Below are positions 5,610 to 7,444 of a stretch of 7,444 nucleotides of DNA, piece by piece. Each line of letters begins with the position of its first letter. The first letter of the stretch is position 1. The position numbers and the translations under genes were made by a program. Below the pieces are notes generated by a model. The model was not told where the DNA came from, did not search any database, and saw nothing but the letters and a program-made list of their open reading frames with translations. The DNA comes from Planctomycetaceae bacterium (GTDB lineage: Bacteria; Planctomycetota; Planctomycetia; Isosphaerales; Isosphaeraceae), in the NCBI GenBank assembly GCA_019232645.1, contig JAFANO010000126.1, positions 1-7,444 of the forward strand, given 5' to 3'.

Positions 5610-6971
5610 ATGATGATGAAGCTCGGAGACGCACGCTTTTTCCGTCGGGCCACGGCGATCGACACGGGGTCCTTGCGAGCTCCCCCGGAATCGGCCGGCC
5701 CGGCCTCCCCCGGCGGAGGCCTGGCGCAGACGGCCCCCAGAGTCTCGGAGGTCGACCTCAAGGGCCGACTGCCGTCCACGGCCTTCGCCTTTCGCGGCTA
5801 CGACGTCACGAACCTGGGTCGGAGCCTCGAGCTGCTCGAGCACGCCGTCTACGGGCCGGTCGTCCGGCGCGTGCTGGATCAGGTCTCGGAGATCAGCACC
5901 GAGGCCGTCGGCGAGAAGATCGACCTCGCCTCCTACATCCGTGCCAATGAGGCCAGCTCCCTGGCCACGTTCACCCACGACGTGGCCACGATCGTCGCCA
6001 TGGAAATGGCGCAACTCCAGATCCTGGAAGAGGTCTTCGACGTCCCGATTCGGAAGGTGCGCCTGAGCTTCGGCTACAGCGTCGGCGAGGTGTCGGCTCT
6101 GATCTATGGTGGGGTCTTCTCGATCGAGCAGCTCTTGCCCGTCCCCCTCGGCTGCTGCCGCGACTGTGCGGAGCTCGCGGCCGATACGTCCCTCGGCGTC
6201 CTGTTCACGCGGCGGGGCTCGCTCCCCATCGAGGACGTCGAGCGGCTCTGCCTGGCGATCCGGGGCGAGGGCAAGGGGCTCATCGGCCCCTCGGCCTACC
6301 TGACTCCGAACACGGCGCTGATCCTCGGCCAGGGGGACACGCTCGACCGGCTCGAACGCGCGATCCCCGTCTTCCTGCCCGAAAAGACCCACCTCCGGCG
6401 GAACCCGAACCGCTGGCCGCCGCTCCACTCGCCGCTCGTCTGGCAGCGGCACATCCCGAACCGGACCGCCGTCGCGCTGTATCGGATCGAGGGGGCCGCG
6501 AAGAAGCCCGAGCCCACGATCCTCTCGTGCGTCACCGGGTCGGCCCTCGACGACGTCCTGCACACCCGCGAGCTCCTCGTCCGGTGGACGGACCACCCGC
6601 AGCGGCTCTGGGACGTCATCGACGCGACGCTGGCCTCGGGGGTTGATTCGATCATCCACGTCGGACCCGCGCCCAAGCTGATCGCGGCCACGTTCACGCG
6701 CCTGGCCAACAACGTCGGCAGGTACCTGGGCAATGGTTATCTCCACGTGCTCGGCCGCGGCCTGGTCAACGGGATGACCCGCCATAGCTGGCTGGCACGG
6801 CTCCTCCCGTCCCGCTCGGCCTTGCTCCGAGCCCCCTACGTCGTGCACGTGATGCTCGAAGATTGGCTCCTCGAGCAGCAGGTCCCCAGGGCCACCGCGG
6901 TCAGCCTGGCCACGGCAACGCCCGAGCCCGGGGAGCACGTCACGCCCGATCAACCCGCGACGTCCGCCTGA
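5610..6971 (+). CDS. FabD-like acyltransferase (ACP S-acyltransferase family), 453 residues
   Basis: Predicted to move an acyl group from CoA to an acyl carrier protein. A Pro/Gly-rich N-terminal stretch (1-55) precedes the domain, which opens with TAFAFRGYDVTNLG (57-70) in place of the usual PGQG. The nucleophile motif is SFGYSVGE (153-160), Ser157, with Tyr where GHSxGE has His. The active-site His is His273 in WPPLHSPLVWQ (269-279), matching the FHSPLM motif. The late motifs SCVTG (306-310) and IIHVGPAPKLI (348-358) match VTG and FVEVGPGxVL of the family. The Arg that holds a malonyl carboxylate falls on Cys182, with Arg184 two positions on, so the substrate need not be malonyl-CoA. The start is the first of three successive ATG codons; no clear Shine-Dalgarno precedes it, and upstream sequence is not protein-like. 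The length exceeds typical FabD (about 310). The acyl-CoA dehydrogenase gene follows 50 bases downstream. Confidence 0.85.
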   Translation: MMMKLGDARFFRRATAIDTGSLRAPPESAGPASPGGGLAQTAPRVSEVDLKGRLPSTAFAFRGYDVTNLGRSLELLEHAVYGPVVRRVLDQVSEISTEAVGEKIDLASYIRANEASSLATFTHDVATIVAMEMAQLQILEEVFDVPIRKVRLSFGYSVGEVSALIYGGVFSIEQLLPVPLGCCRDCAELAADTSLGVLFTRRGSLPIEDVERLCLAIRGEGKGLIGPSAYLTPNTALILGQGDTLDRLERAIPVFLPEKTHLRRNPNRWPPLHSPLVWQRHIPNRTAVALYRIEGAAKKPEPTILSCVTGSALDDVLHTRELLVRWTDHPQRLWDVIDATLASGVDSIIHVGPAPKLIAATFTRLANNVGRYLGNGYLHVLGRGLVNGMTRHSWLARLLPSRSALLRAPYVVHVMLEDWLLEQQVPRATAVSLATATPEPGEHVTPDQPATSA

Positions 6972-7021
6972 TCGGTTGCGCGAGGCGCACCCAGCAGTCC
7001 CTGGCCCCCATGGAACCGACC

Positions 7022-7444
7022 ATGAGCACCCCTCTCCGAGAGAATGAGAACGCGGTCGGATCGCGTCCCGCCGAGCCGCAGTCCTTCGTCGAGACCGCGC
7101 TGAAGCTGGGGGGTAAGAGCGAGGAGGAGGCGCGGAAGACGGGGTCGCTCGACCGGGCCGACGAGCAGGTCGAGGCGCTGTTCGCCCCGCGCCACCAGAC
7201 GACGCAGAGCCCCGTGCACCGCGCCGTCTGGGACCGGGAGTTCCCCTCGGACCTGTTCCGGTCGCCGCCATCGTCGACCCCGCCCGATTGCGAACGGACG
7301 ATGGAGGCATCGCTCGACGTGGTCCGCAGCCATCGAGCCGGAGGGACGCTCTGCGACGAGAGAGGGAAGATCTCCGATGGGGTGTTGCGCGACCTGGCGG
7401 GGGTGGGCTACTGGGGCCTGCTCGTGGATCGCGAATACGGGGGT
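7022..7444 (+). CDS. acyl-CoA dehydrogenase family protein, N-terminal part (cut by the window edge)
   Basis: The frame is open for 141 codons to the right edge. Residues 118-141 read SDGVLRDLAGVGYWGLLV and then DREYGG, the hallmark of the N-terminal helical domain of FAD-dependent acyl-CoA dehydrogenases, which oxidise acyl thioesters at C2-C3. In typical members this motif lies near residues 45-60, so about 75-85 extra residues precede it. They contain SFVETALKLGGKSEEEARKT, a helical stretch to about residue 55 (ADEQVEALFAP), and a Ser/Pro-rich link (81-88). FAD-binding and catalytic residues lie outside the window. The ATG at 7022 has GGAA 6 bases upstream; an in-frame ATG at 7010 would add four residues (MEPT) and cannot be excluded. 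The close spacing and same strand suggest an operon with the acyltransferase. Confidence 0.82.
   Translation, partial: MSTPLRENENAVGSRPAEPQSFVETALKLGGKSEEEARKTGSLDRADEQVEALFAPRHQTTQSPVHRAVWDREFPSDLFRSPPSSTPPDCERTMEASLDVVRSHRAGGTLCDERGKISDGVLRDLAGVGYWGLLVDREYGG

Noticed and set aside
5520..7310. Long open frame on the minus strand, 596 codons
   Set aside because: It is antisense to the acyltransferase and dehydrogenase genes, which have clear family motifs. Its translation is Arg/Gly/Asp-rich with no motifs, an effect of high GC at third positions.

Overview
The window is GC-rich bacterial chromosome. The planctomycete-type protein families, the strong third-position G/C bias and the weak Shine-Dalgarno sites suggest a member of the Planctomycetes, probably Isosphaeraceae-like. 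This placement rests on recalled family resemblance, not on a database search. No tRNA, rRNA, CRISPR array, transposase or intact insertion sequence was seen.

Layout. The left half (1-3761) reads entirely on the minus strand. From left to right it holds the 5' three quarters of an ABC-F ATPase of the Uup type (cut by the window edge), a conserved hypothetical protein of 292 residues, a 247-bp spacer with a striking G-rich inverted repeat, and a two-gene operon in which a VanZ-like membrane protein and an SGNH/GDSL-type hydrolase overlap by ATGA. A divergent boundary lies at about 3762-3976. The right half reads on the plus strand: the decayed remains of an acetate kinase gene (3977-4310), a small DUF4404-like protein (4563-4925), a 684-bp gene-free spacer with several clustered hairpins, then a FabD-like acyltransferase (5610-6971) closely followed by the start of an acyl-CoA dehydrogenase (7022 to the edge).

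How the genes work together. The VanZ-like protein and the hydrolase are almost certainly co-translated and may act together at the cell envelope. The acyltransferase and acyl-CoA dehydrogenase look like the first genes of a fatty-acyl or polyketide-type biosynthetic operon that continues beyond the right edge. Uup and the 292-residue protein appear to be independent genes. The acetate kinase remnant has lost its phosphate-binding core and contains at least two frame changes, so it is a relic.

The points most worth following are the acyltransferase with altered active-site motifs next to an N-terminally extended dehydrogenase, the SGNH protein lacking the usual Asp-x-x-His, the acetate kinase relic, the G-quadruplex/hairpin element, and the cluster of hairpins upstream of the acyltransferase.
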